Positions 52,232-59,970 of a stretch of 64,000 nucleotides of DNA are shown here, piece after piece. The translations under genes were made by a program, and so were the position numbers. The DNA lies in the NCBI RefSeq assembly GCF_002262885.1, contig NZ_NKYF01000001.1, positions 496,001 to 560,000 on the forward strand, written 5' to 3'. The notes under the pieces were generated by a model, which saw only the letters and a program-made list of their open reading frames with translations, was not told where the DNA came from and ran no database searches. Positions within the stretch are counted from its first letter, which is position 1, and each line of letters begins with the position of its first letter. This DNA comes from Pseudonocardia sp. MH-G8 (GTDB taxonomy: Bacteria > Actinomycetota > Actinomycetes > Mycobacteriales > Pseudonocardiaceae).

Positions 52232-52776
52232 CGCGCCACCGCCGGTTGCGGCGCGGTCAGCAGCGCGACGAGCTCGGGCAGTACCTGGCGGGCCCGCTCC
52301 CGCACCCCGTCGGCGTCCAGCGGAGCGACCGGGTGCGGCGTGCACGCGTAGCGGTAGCCGGCGTTGCCCGCCACGCGCGCCATCGCGTCGGCGCTCACCC
52401 GGAACGCGTCGCTGCAGATGACGGCGGCCGGGATGCCCGCGGCCTCGAACGCGATGCCGTCGGCCACGGCCGAGGCGCTGCACGAGCCGCAGTCGCCCAC
52501 GCCGATCACGACCACGTCGCAACCCTCGGCCAGCTCGGCGAGCGTCTCGGCCGGGACCGGGTCGGTGATGCTCAGCTTCTTGCGCCGCACCACACCCGCG
52601 GTGCCGTGCCGGCCGGCGAGCAGCTCGCCGACGGCGTCGAGGAACGGCTCGGCGTTCTTCTTCGTGTTGGCCAGCAGCCCGACGGTCAGCCCGTCGAGCC
52701 GGTCGGGCCGCCCGGCCCGGCCGCCGCCCGCCGCGGTGGCGGTGCCGGCGGTGGGATCGATCATCGCCTCGTACAT
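52228..52776 (-). CDS. CGSC (UGSC-family) protein, stand-alone
   Basis: A 182-residue Rossmann-like protein. TVGLLANTKKNAEPFLDAVGELL is the first strand-helix unit; C96-G-S-C99 in VIGVGDCGSCSASAVADG is the redox-type motif, with Cys where the family name expects selenocysteine. FEAAGIPAAVICSDAF follows as in the fused protein. It lies 24 bp after an Ssu-type transporter and overlaps the partner gene. No TGA-Sec arrangement is needed or seen. The reaction is unknown; a thiol-dependent step on the imported compound is an inference. Confidence 0.78.
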   Translation of the reverse strand: MYEAMIDPTAGTATAAGGGRAGRPDRLDGLTVGLLANTKKNAEPFLDAVGELLAGRHGTAGVVRRKKLSITDPVPAETLAELAEGCDVVVIGVGDCGSCSASAVADGIAFEAAGIPAAVICSDAFRVSADAMARVAGNAGYRYACTPHPVAPLDADGVRERARQVLPELVALLTAPQPAVAR

Positions 52777-52800
52777 CGGAGGCTCCCCCTTCGTGTGGGA

Positions 52801-53592
52801 TCAGGCCGTCTCGCGCCCGAGCACGGACTCGTGCCACGGGATGACGAACCGCTTCGCCCCGTTCACGACCACGTACAGCAGGCACCCGAGGACGGCGAGC
52901 AGCAGGATCACCGCGAACAGCTGCGGCGCGTCCAGCGCGTTGAGGCTCACGACGACGAGGTAACCCAGCCCCTCGCTACCGCCGAGGTACTCCCCGACGA
53001 TGGCGCCGATCACCGCGAAGACCACGGCGACCTCCATCCCCGCGAAGACGTAGGGCAGCGTGCTGGGCAGCTCCAGGTCGCGGAAGGTGGGCCAGCGCTT
53101 CGCCCCGAGGCCGAGCATGACGTCGCGGTGGCCGCGGTCGACCGAGCGCACCCCAAGCATCACGTTGAGCATGATCGGGAAGAAGGCCAGCGTGGCGGCC
53201 ATGATGATCTTCGATGTGACGCCGAAGCCGAACCAGATCACGAACAGCGGGATGAAGGCGACCTTCGGCACGACCTGGATCGCCACGAGCACCGGGCGCA
53301 GCGCGCGCTCGAGCCACTCCGCGCGCCCCAGCACCACCCCGACGACGACCCCGCTGACCAGCGCGACGACGAACCCGATCGTCACCTCCGTGAGCGTGAT
53401 CCCGATGTGGCTCCACGTCGTGGAGTCGGAGAGCAACCGGCCGACCGCCTCGGCCACGTCGCCCGGCGTGGGCAGGATGAACGGCGAGACGCCGAACACC
53501 GAGACCGCGAGCTGCCACACCACGATCACCAGCGCGAGCACCACCGGCGTGCTGACCCACGGCAGCCAGGCCATACGGGGGTTCTGGTCCAT
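52801..53592 (-). CDS. Ssu/Tau-type ABC permease
   Basis: A 263-residue BPD_transp_1 permease of the nitrate/sulfonate/taurine class, with about six helices. GVSPFILPTPGDVAEAV and the EAA-type loop MLGLGAKRWPTFRDLELPSTLPYVFAGMEVA are diagnostic. The start ATG 53592 overlaps the ATPase stop (TGATG). It is followed within 24 bp by the CGSC gene. The class typically imports sulfonates, pyrimidine precursors or small acids. Confidence 0.92.
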   Translation of the reverse strand: MDQNPRMAWLPWVSTPVVLALVIVVWQLAVSVFGVSPFILPTPGDVAEAVGRLLSDSTTWSHIGITLTEVTIGFVVALVSGVVVGVVLGRAEWLERALRPVLVAIQVVPKVAFIPLFVIWFGFGVTSKIIMAATLAFFPIMLNVMLGVRSVDRGHRDVMLGLGAKRWPTFRDLELPSTLPYVFAGMEVAVVFAVIGAIVGEYLGGSEGLGYLVVVSLNALDAPQLFAVILLLAVLGCLLYVVVNGAKRFVIPWHESVLGRETA

Positions 53593-54425
53593 CAGCCACC
53601 CTCCTCGTCGAGCTGGTGGCGCAGCGTCCGCACCACGTCCTGGAAACCGGGCTCGCTCTCCACGTCGAGCGAGCGCGGACGGGCGAACTCCACGCGGGTC
53701 ACCGAGCGGATGCGCCCCGGCCGCGGTGACAGCAGCACCACCCGGTCGGCGAGGAAGACCGCCTCGGTGATCGAGTGCGTCACGAAGACGACGGTCGCCC
53801 CGGTCACCACGGAGATCTTCTGCAGCTCCAGGTTCATCCGGTCGCGGGTGAGGGCGTCCAGCGCGCCGAACGGCTCGTCCATCAGCAGGATCGACGGGTC
53901 GTAGCTCAGCGCGCGGGCGATCGCGGCCCGTTGCCGCATCCCGCCCGACAGCTCCCGCGGCAGCGACTTCTCGAACCCGGTGAGGCCCACCAGCTCGCAC
54001 AGGTCCGCGGCCCGGGCCCGGCGCGCGCGCTTGGCCACACCGCGCAGCTTGAGCGGGAGCGCGATGTTGTCCTCGACGGAGAACCACGGGAACAGGTTCG
54101 CGTCCTGGAACACCAGCCCGAACCGCGCCGACGCCGCCAGATCCCGGCGCCCGCCCTGCCAGAGTGCCCGGCCGCCGGTGAGCACCTCGCCGCTGCTGGG
54201 ACTCACCAGGCCGGCGAGGATCCGCAGGAGCGTGGTCTTGCCGCAGCCCGAACGCCCGACCAGCGAGATGAACTCGCCCGGCCGCACCGAGAGCGAGATG
54301 TCCTGCAACGCCTGGGTCTGGGCGCCGCTGCGACCGCGGTAGATCTTGTCGACCCCGCGCAGCTCCAGCTCCGCGGCGCCCTCGTCCACGTCGGGCACGT
54401 CCACCCCGGCCGTCCCTCGGGTCAT
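53592..54425 (-). CDS. Ssu/Tau-type ABC ATPase
   Basis: A 277-residue ATPase: Walker A GRSGCGKTTLL, signature LSGGMRQRAAIARAL, Walker B ILLMDEPFGALD, H-loop FVTHSITEAVFLADRV. FQDANLFPWFSVEDNIALPL is the typical Q-loop of SsuB/TauB. An Asp/Glu-rich leader of about 20 residues precedes the domain. The start ATG 54425 overlaps the stop of the binding-protein gene as ATGA. Confidence 0.94.
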   Translation of the reverse strand: MTRGTAGVDVPDVDEGAAELELRGVDKIYRGRSGAQTQALQDISLSVRPGEFISLVGRSGCGKTTLLRILAGLVSPSSGEVLTGGRALWQGGRRDLAASARFGLVFQDANLFPWFSVEDNIALPLKLRGVAKRARRARAADLCELVGLTGFEKSLPRELSGGMRQRAAIARALSYDPSILLMDEPFGALDALTRDRMNLELQKISVVTGATVVFVTHSITEAVFLADRVVLLSPRPGRIRSVTRVEFARPRSLDVESEPGFQDVVRTLRHQLDEEGG

Positions 54426-55501
54426 GACTGCGCCCCGGGCAGCAGCTCGTTGGTGAACCACGCGCTCGCATCCAGCCCGCCGGGCACCAGGTTCACGGCG
54501 ACGGACTCGTCGTAGATGCTCGCCCACTTGTCCTGGGGCGTCTCCAGCAACGGACCGCCGTTCGCCTGCCAGCTGGCGATGTAGGTGCGCAGCGTCTCCT
54601 TCGCCAGCTCGGGCTCGCGCAGGATCGGGATGTCGTACTCCGAGCCGATCATCTCCAGCGTCGCGTCGAGGGACTCGTCGGCGATCACCTGCTCCATGGA
54701 CGCCCGGATGGCGCGCAGGTAGCGCTGCAGGACGTCGCGTTGCGCGGGGTCGGCGAGCGCCTCGCGGGAGGCCATGTAGACCTGGGTGCCGCCGGCGACG
54801 AACTGCGCCGGGTCCAGCACCACCGCGTCCGGCTCCTGCTGCTGCACGACCACCGCGGCGTCCATCGCGACGAGGTAGGCGTCGATCCGGCCCTGCTTCA
54901 CCAGGTCGAACACGGCCGGGGTCAGCCCGACCACCTGCTTGGACATGTCGGCTTCGGTGAGTCCCGCCGAGGTGGCGAGCGTGTCCACCAGCGTCTCGCT
55001 GGTGCCGCCCTCCGACGGGATGCCGATCACGCGGCCCCGCATGTCCTGCGGCGTGGCGACCGGGTCGTCGCCGCCCGAGAGGACGCGCAACGTCGACTGC
55101 TGGGACGGCTGCGCGATCGCGGTGACCGGGGCGCCCCGCTCCCCGGCCGCGACCATCATCTCCGTGTCCCCGACCCGGGTCAGCTGCGCGCCGCCCGCGA
55201 TCACGGTCTGGATCGCCTGGGCGCTGCCGCGGGTCACCTGGAACTCGACGTCGAGGCCCTCCGCGGCGAAGTGGCCGCCCGCCTCGGCGATGATCTCGGG
55301 GGTGTAGGTCAGGCTCTCGATCGGGATGACGTTGAGGAACGTGACCGGCGTGGTGGCACCGTCGGCGCCGGCCGGGCCGGTGCCTGCGCACCCCGCGAGG
55401 AGCAGGGCGACCCCGGCGACGAGCACGGCGGCGCCTCGTCTCCTGCGCCCGGAACGGGGCAGCCGGCGGTAGGGGTGGTGGGTGGCGTCGGGCTGGCGCA
55501 T
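54422..55501 (-). CDS. Ssu/Tau-type solute-binding lipoprotein
   Basis: A 359-residue SsuA/THI5-like binding protein with an unusually long basic leader before the lipoprotein core (AAVLVAGVALLLAGC38). FLNVIPIESLTYTPEIIAEAGGHFAAEGLDVEFQVTRGSAQAIQTVIAGGAQL is the family's first lobe. It differs from canonical SsuA in the binding loop, so a sulfonate ligand is not assured. The start is ATG 55501; the ribosome site is weak. The 180-bp gap upstream could hold a promoter, but none was recognised. Confidence 0.88.
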   Translation of the reverse strand: MRQPDATHHPYRRLPRSGRRRRGAAVLVAGVALLLAGCAGTGPAGADGATTPVTFLNVIPIESLTYTPEIIAEAGGHFAAEGLDVEFQVTRGSAQAIQTVIAGGAQLTRVGDTEMMVAAGERGAPVTAIAQPSQQSTLRVLSGGDDPVATPQDMRGRVIGIPSEGGTSETLVDTLATSAGLTEADMSKQVVGLTPAVFDLVKQGRIDAYLVAMDAAVVVQQQEPDAVVLDPAQFVAGGTQVYMASREALADPAQRDVLQRYLRAIRASMEQVIADESLDATLEMIGSEYDIPILREPELAKETLRTYIASWQANGGPLLETPQDKWASIYDESVAVNLVPGGLDASAWFTNELLPGAQS

Positions 55502-55681
55502 CGCTGTTCCACTTCTCTGATCGGCGTCGTCCGGAGGAGCGGCAGTGCGGTCGTGGTGTGGTTCGCGGCCGTCTTGCACGCTAGGAGCGGGTCGGCCCCC
55601 TGTTCGACGTGCGGATGTCGGGGCCGGCGCGGCCGTGGCGGCGGGCCGGGCCGCGTCAGATGTCGCGCTCCACGGCCCCGC

Positions 55682-55957
55682 TCACCGCTCCTGGGGGTGG
55701 GTGGCCAGCGGTTCGACCACCAGGTCCAGCCACGGCCACATCGGTAGCGAGGCGAGCGCGTCGTGCAGCGCCGTCGCGTCCTGCGCGGCGAACAGGCCGA
55801 TCCACCCGGTGCGCCCGGGGACCCGCCACAGCCGCTGCAGCACGCCCGCCGCGCGCAGCTCCTCGGCGCGGGCGCGTTCGGTGCGCCGCAGCTCGCCGCG
55901 GTGCTCGACCGGGTGGTCCGGCGGCATCCGGTTCTCGGCGCGGACCAGGAACTCCAT
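55682..55957 (-). CDS. Muconolactone isomerase-like protein
   Basis: A 91-residue protein of the CatC fold: MEFLVRAENRMPPDHP at the start, ERARAEELRAAGVLQRLWRVPGRTGWIGLFAAQDATALHDALASLPMWPWLDLVVEPLATHP through to the end. Size and motifs match muconolactone delta-isomerase, which shifts the double bond in muconolactone to make 3-oxoadipate enol-lactone. No catA or catB is nearby, so it may act on another lactone. It lies 1 base after the upstream ATPase stop, inside the import cluster. Confidence 0.82.
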   Translation of the reverse strand: MEFLVRAENRMPPDHPVEHRGELRRTERARAEELRAAGVLQRLWRVPGRTGWIGLFAAQDATALHDALASLPMWPWLDLVVEPLATHPQER

Positions 55958-55958
55958 G

Positions 55959-56972
55959 TCAGACTCCTCTCGTCGGTGCCGGCACAGGCGCGTCCAGCGG
56001 GAAGTGGCAGGCCGCGCTGTGCCCGGAGGCGCGCTCGACCAGCACCGGTTCCTCCTGCGCGCACCGCTGCTGCGCGCGCGGGCAGCGCGTGCGGAAGCGG
56101 CACCCGCTGGGTGGGTCCAGCGGTGACGGCGGTTCGCCGCGCAGCGGGACCGGTCGGCGCGCCCGGCCGGTGGCCGGGTCCAGGCCGGGGATCGACTCGA
56201 GCAGCGCCGCCGTGTACGGGTGCAGCGGCCGCCGGTACAGCGCCTCCGCAGGCCCGATCTCGGCGAGCTGCCCCAGGTGCATCACGGCGACCCGGTCGCT
56301 GACCTCCTTGACCAGGGCGAGGTCGTGCGCGATGAACACGTACGACAGCCCCAGCTCCGCGCGCAGCTGCTCGAACAGGTTGAGCACCTGCGCCTGGATC
56401 AGCACGTCCAGCGAGGACACGGCCTCGTCGCAGATCACCAGGGCCGGCTCGAGCGCGATGGCCCGGGCGATCGCCACCCGCTGGCACTGCCCGCCCGACA
56501 GCTCGTGCGGCCGCCGCCTGCCGAACACCGACGGGTCGAGGCCCACGAGGTCGAGCAGCTCGTGCACCCGCTTGCGACGCTGCTCGCCGCCCTTCACCCC
56601 GTAGCCGAGCAACGGCTCCTCGACCAGCTCCGCCACCCGCCAGCGCGGGTTCAGCGATCCGAACGGGTCCTGGTAGACCATCTGCAGGTGCCGGCGGGCC
56701 TCCACGAGCGGTCGCCGGCGCAGCCCCACGAGGTCGGTGCCCTGGAACAGCACCTCGCCGGACTTCGGCCGCGGCGCCTGGATCAGGGAGCGCGCCAGCG
56801 TCGACTTCCCCGACCCGGTCTCGCCCACCACCCCGAGCGTCTCGCCGCCGTGGACGTCGAAGGACACGTCCGACACGGCGTGCACGACGCCGCCCTTCAA
56901 CCCGCCCGCGCCGCGCACGGTGAACTGCTGCACCACATGGCGTGCGCGCAGCAGCGGAGTCCCGCCGGTCAT
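55959..56972 (-). CDS. Oligopeptide-type ABC ATPase DppF-like (system 2)
   Basis: A 337-residue ATPase: Walker A GETGSGKSTLA, signature LSGGQCQRVAIARAI, Walker B LVICDEAVSSLDV, H-loop FIAHDLALV, plus the Cys-containing tail GCRFRTRCPRAQQRC. A basic insertion (VRGAGGLKGGVV) precedes Walker A, common in DppF/OppF. The start ATG 56972 is 127 bp from dppD of the same system, the gap holding a palindromic repeat. The isomerase-like gene follows with 1 base between. Confidence 0.92.
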   Translation of the reverse strand: MTGGTPLLRARHVVQQFTVRGAGGLKGGVVHAVSDVSFDVHGGETLGVVGETGSGKSTLARSLIQAPRPKSGEVLFQGTDLVGLRRRPLVEARRHLQMVYQDPFGSLNPRWRVAELVEEPLLGYGVKGGEQRRKRVHELLDLVGLDPSVFGRRRPHELSGGQCQRVAIARAIALEPALVICDEAVSSLDVLIQAQVLNLFEQLRAELGLSYVFIAHDLALVKEVSDRVAVMHLGQLAEIGPAEALYRRPLHPYTAALLESIPGLDPATGRARRPVPLRGEPPSPLDPPSGCRFRTRCPRAQQRCAQEEPVLVERASGHSAACHFPLDAPVPAPTRGV

Positions 56973-57000
56973 CCCCCACCCCCGCTCCACCCCGGGCCAC

Positions 57001-57066
57001 ACACCGATTTCGGTGCCGCCACACCGACTGCAGTCGGTGCGCGAGCGCTGATGTCGGTGCGTGAGG
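57001..57066. repeat. CACCGACTGCAGTCGGTG palindrome, copy 2
   Basis: An 18-bp perfect palindrome lies at 57022-57039, centred on CTGCAG. It is preceded by a related imperfect CACACCGATTTCGGTG and followed by TGTCGGTGCGTGAG. The words are those of the 9.1-9.2 kb element. It lies between dppD and dppF of system 2. Confidence 0.75.
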
Positions 57067-57099
57067 GTCGGGGTTCGCCGGCGCTGGTCGGTTCGCTGC

Positions 57100-58119
57100 T
57101 CATTTCTCCTCCGGGTGCCAGCAGGCCCACCAGTGCCCGGGCTCGTGCTCGGCGAACGGCGGCGCCGTCGAGCACCGGTCGTCGGCCGAGGCGCAGCGCG
57201 GGCGGAACGGGCAGCCGGCGGGCAGTGCCGCCGGGTCGGGGGGCTGGCCGGCGATCACCGGCAGCAGCGCGTGCGACTCCCGCTCCAGCAGCGGGATCGC
57301 ACCCAGCAGCGCGCGCGTGTAGGGCATCCGCACCGCGCCGAACAGGGTGGCCGCGGGCGCGTACTCCACCGCCCGGCCGCCGTACATCACCACGATGTCG
57401 TCGGCGTAGCTCGCGGCGAGCCCGAGGTCGTGGCTGATCAGGATCACGGCGGTGCCGAGGCGTTCCTGCAGCTCGACGAGCAGCTCCATGATCTGGGCCT
57501 GCGTGGTGACGTCCAGCGCGGTGGTGGCCTCGTCCGCGATGAGCAGACGCGGCTCACCGGCGAGCGCGATCGCGATCATCACGCGCTGCCGCATCCCGCC
57601 GGAGAGCTGGTGCGGGTACTCGAAGAACCGCCGCTCGGGGGCGGGCAGGCGAACCAACGCCAGCAGTTCGACCGCGCGCGCCTTCGCGGCGGCCCTGCCG
57701 ATCCGCGCGTGGGCGCGCACGGCCTCGGTGATCTGCACGCCGATCCGCATCGTGGGGTTGAGCGAGCGCGTGGGGTCCTGGAACACCATCGCGATGTCGG
57801 CCCCGCGCCGCCGCCGCATCTCCCGTTCCGGCAGGCCCACCAGCTCGGCGCCGTCGAACAGGGCCGAGCCGCTCACCCTCGCCGTCGGCGGGAGCAGCCC
57901 CATCAGCGCCCGCGAGCTGACGCTCTTGCCCGACCCCGACTCGCCGATCACGGCGAGCATCCGGCCGGGCTCGACCCGGTAGGACAACCCGTTCACCGCG
58001 TGCACCGCACGACCGGCGCGGGCGAACCGGACCCGCAGGTCGGTCACCTCCAGCAGGGGTGGGCCCACCGCCGCCCGCTCCGCGCGGTCGGCGTGCACGT
58101 CGACGCGTCCCGTGGTCAT
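57100..58119 (-). CDS. Oligopeptide-type ABC ATPase DppD-like (system 2)
   Basis: A 339-residue ATPase: Walker A GESGSGKSVSS, signature LSGGMRQRVMIAIAL, Walker B LLIADEATTALDV (Ala in place of the common Pro), H-loop LISHDLGLA, and the tail GCPFRPRCASADDRC. The start ATG 58119 overlaps the permease stop as ATGA. It partners with the DppF-like ATPase 127 bp downstream. Confidence 0.92.
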   Translation of the reverse strand: MTTGRVDVHADRAERAAVGPPLLEVTDLRVRFARAGRAVHAVNGLSYRVEPGRMLAVIGESGSGKSVSSRALMGLLPPTARVSGSALFDGAELVGLPEREMRRRRGADIAMVFQDPTRSLNPTMRIGVQITEAVRAHARIGRAAAKARAVELLALVRLPAPERRFFEYPHQLSGGMRQRVMIAIALAGEPRLLIADEATTALDVTTQAQIMELLVELQERLGTAVILISHDLGLAASYADDIVVMYGGRAVEYAPAATLFGAVRMPYTRALLGAIPLLERESHALLPVIAGQPPDPAALPAGCPFRPRCASADDRCSTAPPFAEHEPGHWWACWHPEEK

Positions 58120-58982
58120 CGGCCGCTCCACCGCGCGCGCAGGGTCTCGCCGAGCAGGTTGAACGCCAGCACCGTGACGAACAGGGCCGCGCACGGCCAG
58201 ACCACGAGCATCGGCGTGGCCGACAGGCTCTGCTGCCCCTGGGCGATCATGTTCCCCCAGCTCGGCGCCGGTGGCGGGATGCCGAGTCCGAGGAAGGACA
58301 GTGCGCCCTCGATCACCATCACGATGCCCATGCCCAGCATCCCGAAGGTGATCAGCTGCGGGGCGATGTTCGGGCCGACGTGGCGCAGCAGCACCCGCCA
58401 CCCCGGTGTCCCGCACAGCTGTGCCGCCGCCATGAACGGCTGCTCGCGCAGCCGCAGCGTCGCGGCGCGGGAGATCCGTGCGAACGCCGGGATCGAGAAG
58501 AACGCCAGCGCGAGGATGGTGTTGGTCTGGCTGGCGCCCAGGCTCTGCGCCACGGCGAGCGTGAGCACCAGCGACGGGAACGCGATGAGCACGTCGAGCA
58601 CCCGCATGATCACCGTGTCGACGGCGCCGCCCAGGTACCCGGACAGGGCGCCGAGCGTGCCGCCCGCGACGAGCCCGAGCAGGTTCACCGACACCGCCAC
58701 GATCAGCGACGACCGGCCGCCGTGCAGGATCCGGGAGAGGATGTCGTTGCCGTTGGGATCGGTGCCCAGCAGGTGGCCGGGCGAGAACGCGTCCAGGTAG
58801 GACTCGAGCACGCTCCCACCGATCGGCGGCGGCACGGGCAGCACCAGCGGACCGGCGAAGCAGGCCGCGGCGACCAGCACGAGCACCGCGGCGGGCACCG
58901 CGAGCTCCAGCCGGCGCAGCCATCCGCCGGCACGAGGCGACGCCTCGAACTCCACGAGCGCGGGCGCGTCAACGACTGCCAT
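58116..58982 (-). CDS. Oligopeptide-type ABC permease DppC-like (system 2)
   Basis: A 288-residue permease: loop HLLGTDPNGNDILSRILHGGRSS, EAA loop AAAQLCGTPGWRVLLRHVGPNIAPQ, and ALSFLGLGIPPPAPSWGNMI. It has the normal DppC length, in contrast to the extended copy of system 1. It overlaps the upstream dppB by 14 bp and the downstream ATPase by 4 bp. Confidence 0.93.
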   Translation of the reverse strand: MAVVDAPALVEFEASPRAGGWLRRLELAVPAAVLVLVAAACFAGPLVLPVPPPIGGSVLESYLDAFSPGHLLGTDPNGNDILSRILHGGRSSLIVAVSVNLLGLVAGGTLGALSGYLGGAVDTVIMRVLDVLIAFPSLVLTLAVAQSLGASQTNTILALAFFSIPAFARISRAATLRLREQPFMAAAQLCGTPGWRVLLRHVGPNIAPQLITFGMLGMGIVMVIEGALSFLGLGIPPPAPSWGNMIAQGQQSLSATPMLVVWPCAALFVTVLAFNLLGETLRARWSGR

Positions 58983-59970
58983 AGCGGATCCTCGGGTCGA
59001 GAACGGCGTAGAGCAGGTCGGCGAGCAGGTTGGCCAGCACGGCCACGACGGCGAACACCACGACGCACGCCTGAACGGTGGTGGAGTCCCGGGTGTTGAT
59101 CGCCTGCAGCATCAGCTGCCCCATCCCGGGCAGGGCGAAGATCTGCTCGACGATGACCGTGCCGCCCAGCAACGTGCCCAGGTTCAGCCCGACCACGGTG
59201 ATCAGCCCGAACGACGAGTTGCGGAACGCGTGGCGCAGCAGCACCTGCCACGGGCCGATGCCCTTCGCCCGCGCCGTGGTGATGTAGTCCTCGCCCTGCA
59301 GCTGGTCGACCAGGTCGCCGCGCAGGAACCGGGTGTAGAAGCAGAACAGCGGGAACGCGATCGCCGTGGCCGGCAGCACCATCCCGTGCAGGTTCTCCGC
59401 CACGCTCTCCGACAGCGGGACGAAGCCGATGGCCGGGAACATCGTCAGCTGCACCGCGAACACCAGCACCAGCAGCAGCGCGAGCACGTAGTTCGCCACC
59501 GACAGCCCGGTGATGCTGATCAGCATGCTCACGCGGTCGAACATCCGGTTCGGCCGGTGGGCGGCCAGCAGCGCGACCGGGACGGCCAGGCCCAGCGAAG
59601 CGAGGAACGCCAGCCCCACCAGCTCACCGGTCACGGCCATGCGCTCGGCGATGAGACCGGTCACCGGCTGGCCGCTCACCAGCGACGTACCGAGGTCACC
59701 GGTGACGGCCGCGCCCAACCAGTCCAGGTAGCGCACGACCGCCGGACGGTCGAGGCCCATCTCCGCCGACAGCGCCGCGACCTGCTCGGGGCTCGCCTCC
59801 ACGCCGAGCAGCTGCTGCGCGGCGTTGCCGGGGATCAACGACAGCACCCAGAAGGTCAGGATGCTGACGCCCAGCAGGATCGGGACGGCCATCAGCAGCC
59901 GCTTGCCGACCAGGCGCACGCTCGGCGAGGCCGTCCAGCCGGCGACGCGCGCCGGGGCCACGCTGCTCAC
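58969..59970 (-). CDS. Oligopeptide-type ABC permease DppB-like (system 2)
   Basis: A 333-residue permease: first helix KRLLMAVPILLGVSILTFWVLSLIPGN, loop YLDWLGAAVTGDLGTSLVSGQPVTGLIAERM, EAA loop TTARAKGIGPWQVLLRHAFRNSSFGLI, end LLYAVLDPRIRYG. The GTG start at 59970 overlaps the binding-protein stop as GTGA. It forms the channel with the DppC-like protein. Confidence 0.93.
   Translation of the reverse strand: MSSVAPARVAGWTASPSVRLVGKRLLMAVPILLGVSILTFWVLSLIPGNAAQQLLGVEASPEQVAALSAEMGLDRPAVVRYLDWLGAAVTGDLGTSLVSGQPVTGLIAERMAVTGELVGLAFLASLGLAVPVALLAAHRPNRMFDRVSMLISITGLSVANYVLALLLVLVFAVQLTMFPAIGFVPLSESVAENLHGMVLPATAIAFPLFCFYTRFLRGDLVDQLQGEDYITTARAKGIGPWQVLLRHAFRNSSFGLITVVGLNLGTLLGGTVIVEQIFALPGMGQLMLQAINTRDSTTVQACVVVFAVVAVLANLLADLLYAVLDPRIRYGSR

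Noticed and set aside
52481-52495. Selenocysteine (TGA) readthrough in the UGSC-family proteins
   Set aside because: Both proteins have ordinary Cys codons at the motif (CGSC), and no in-frame TGA or Sec-insertion structure is needed or seen.
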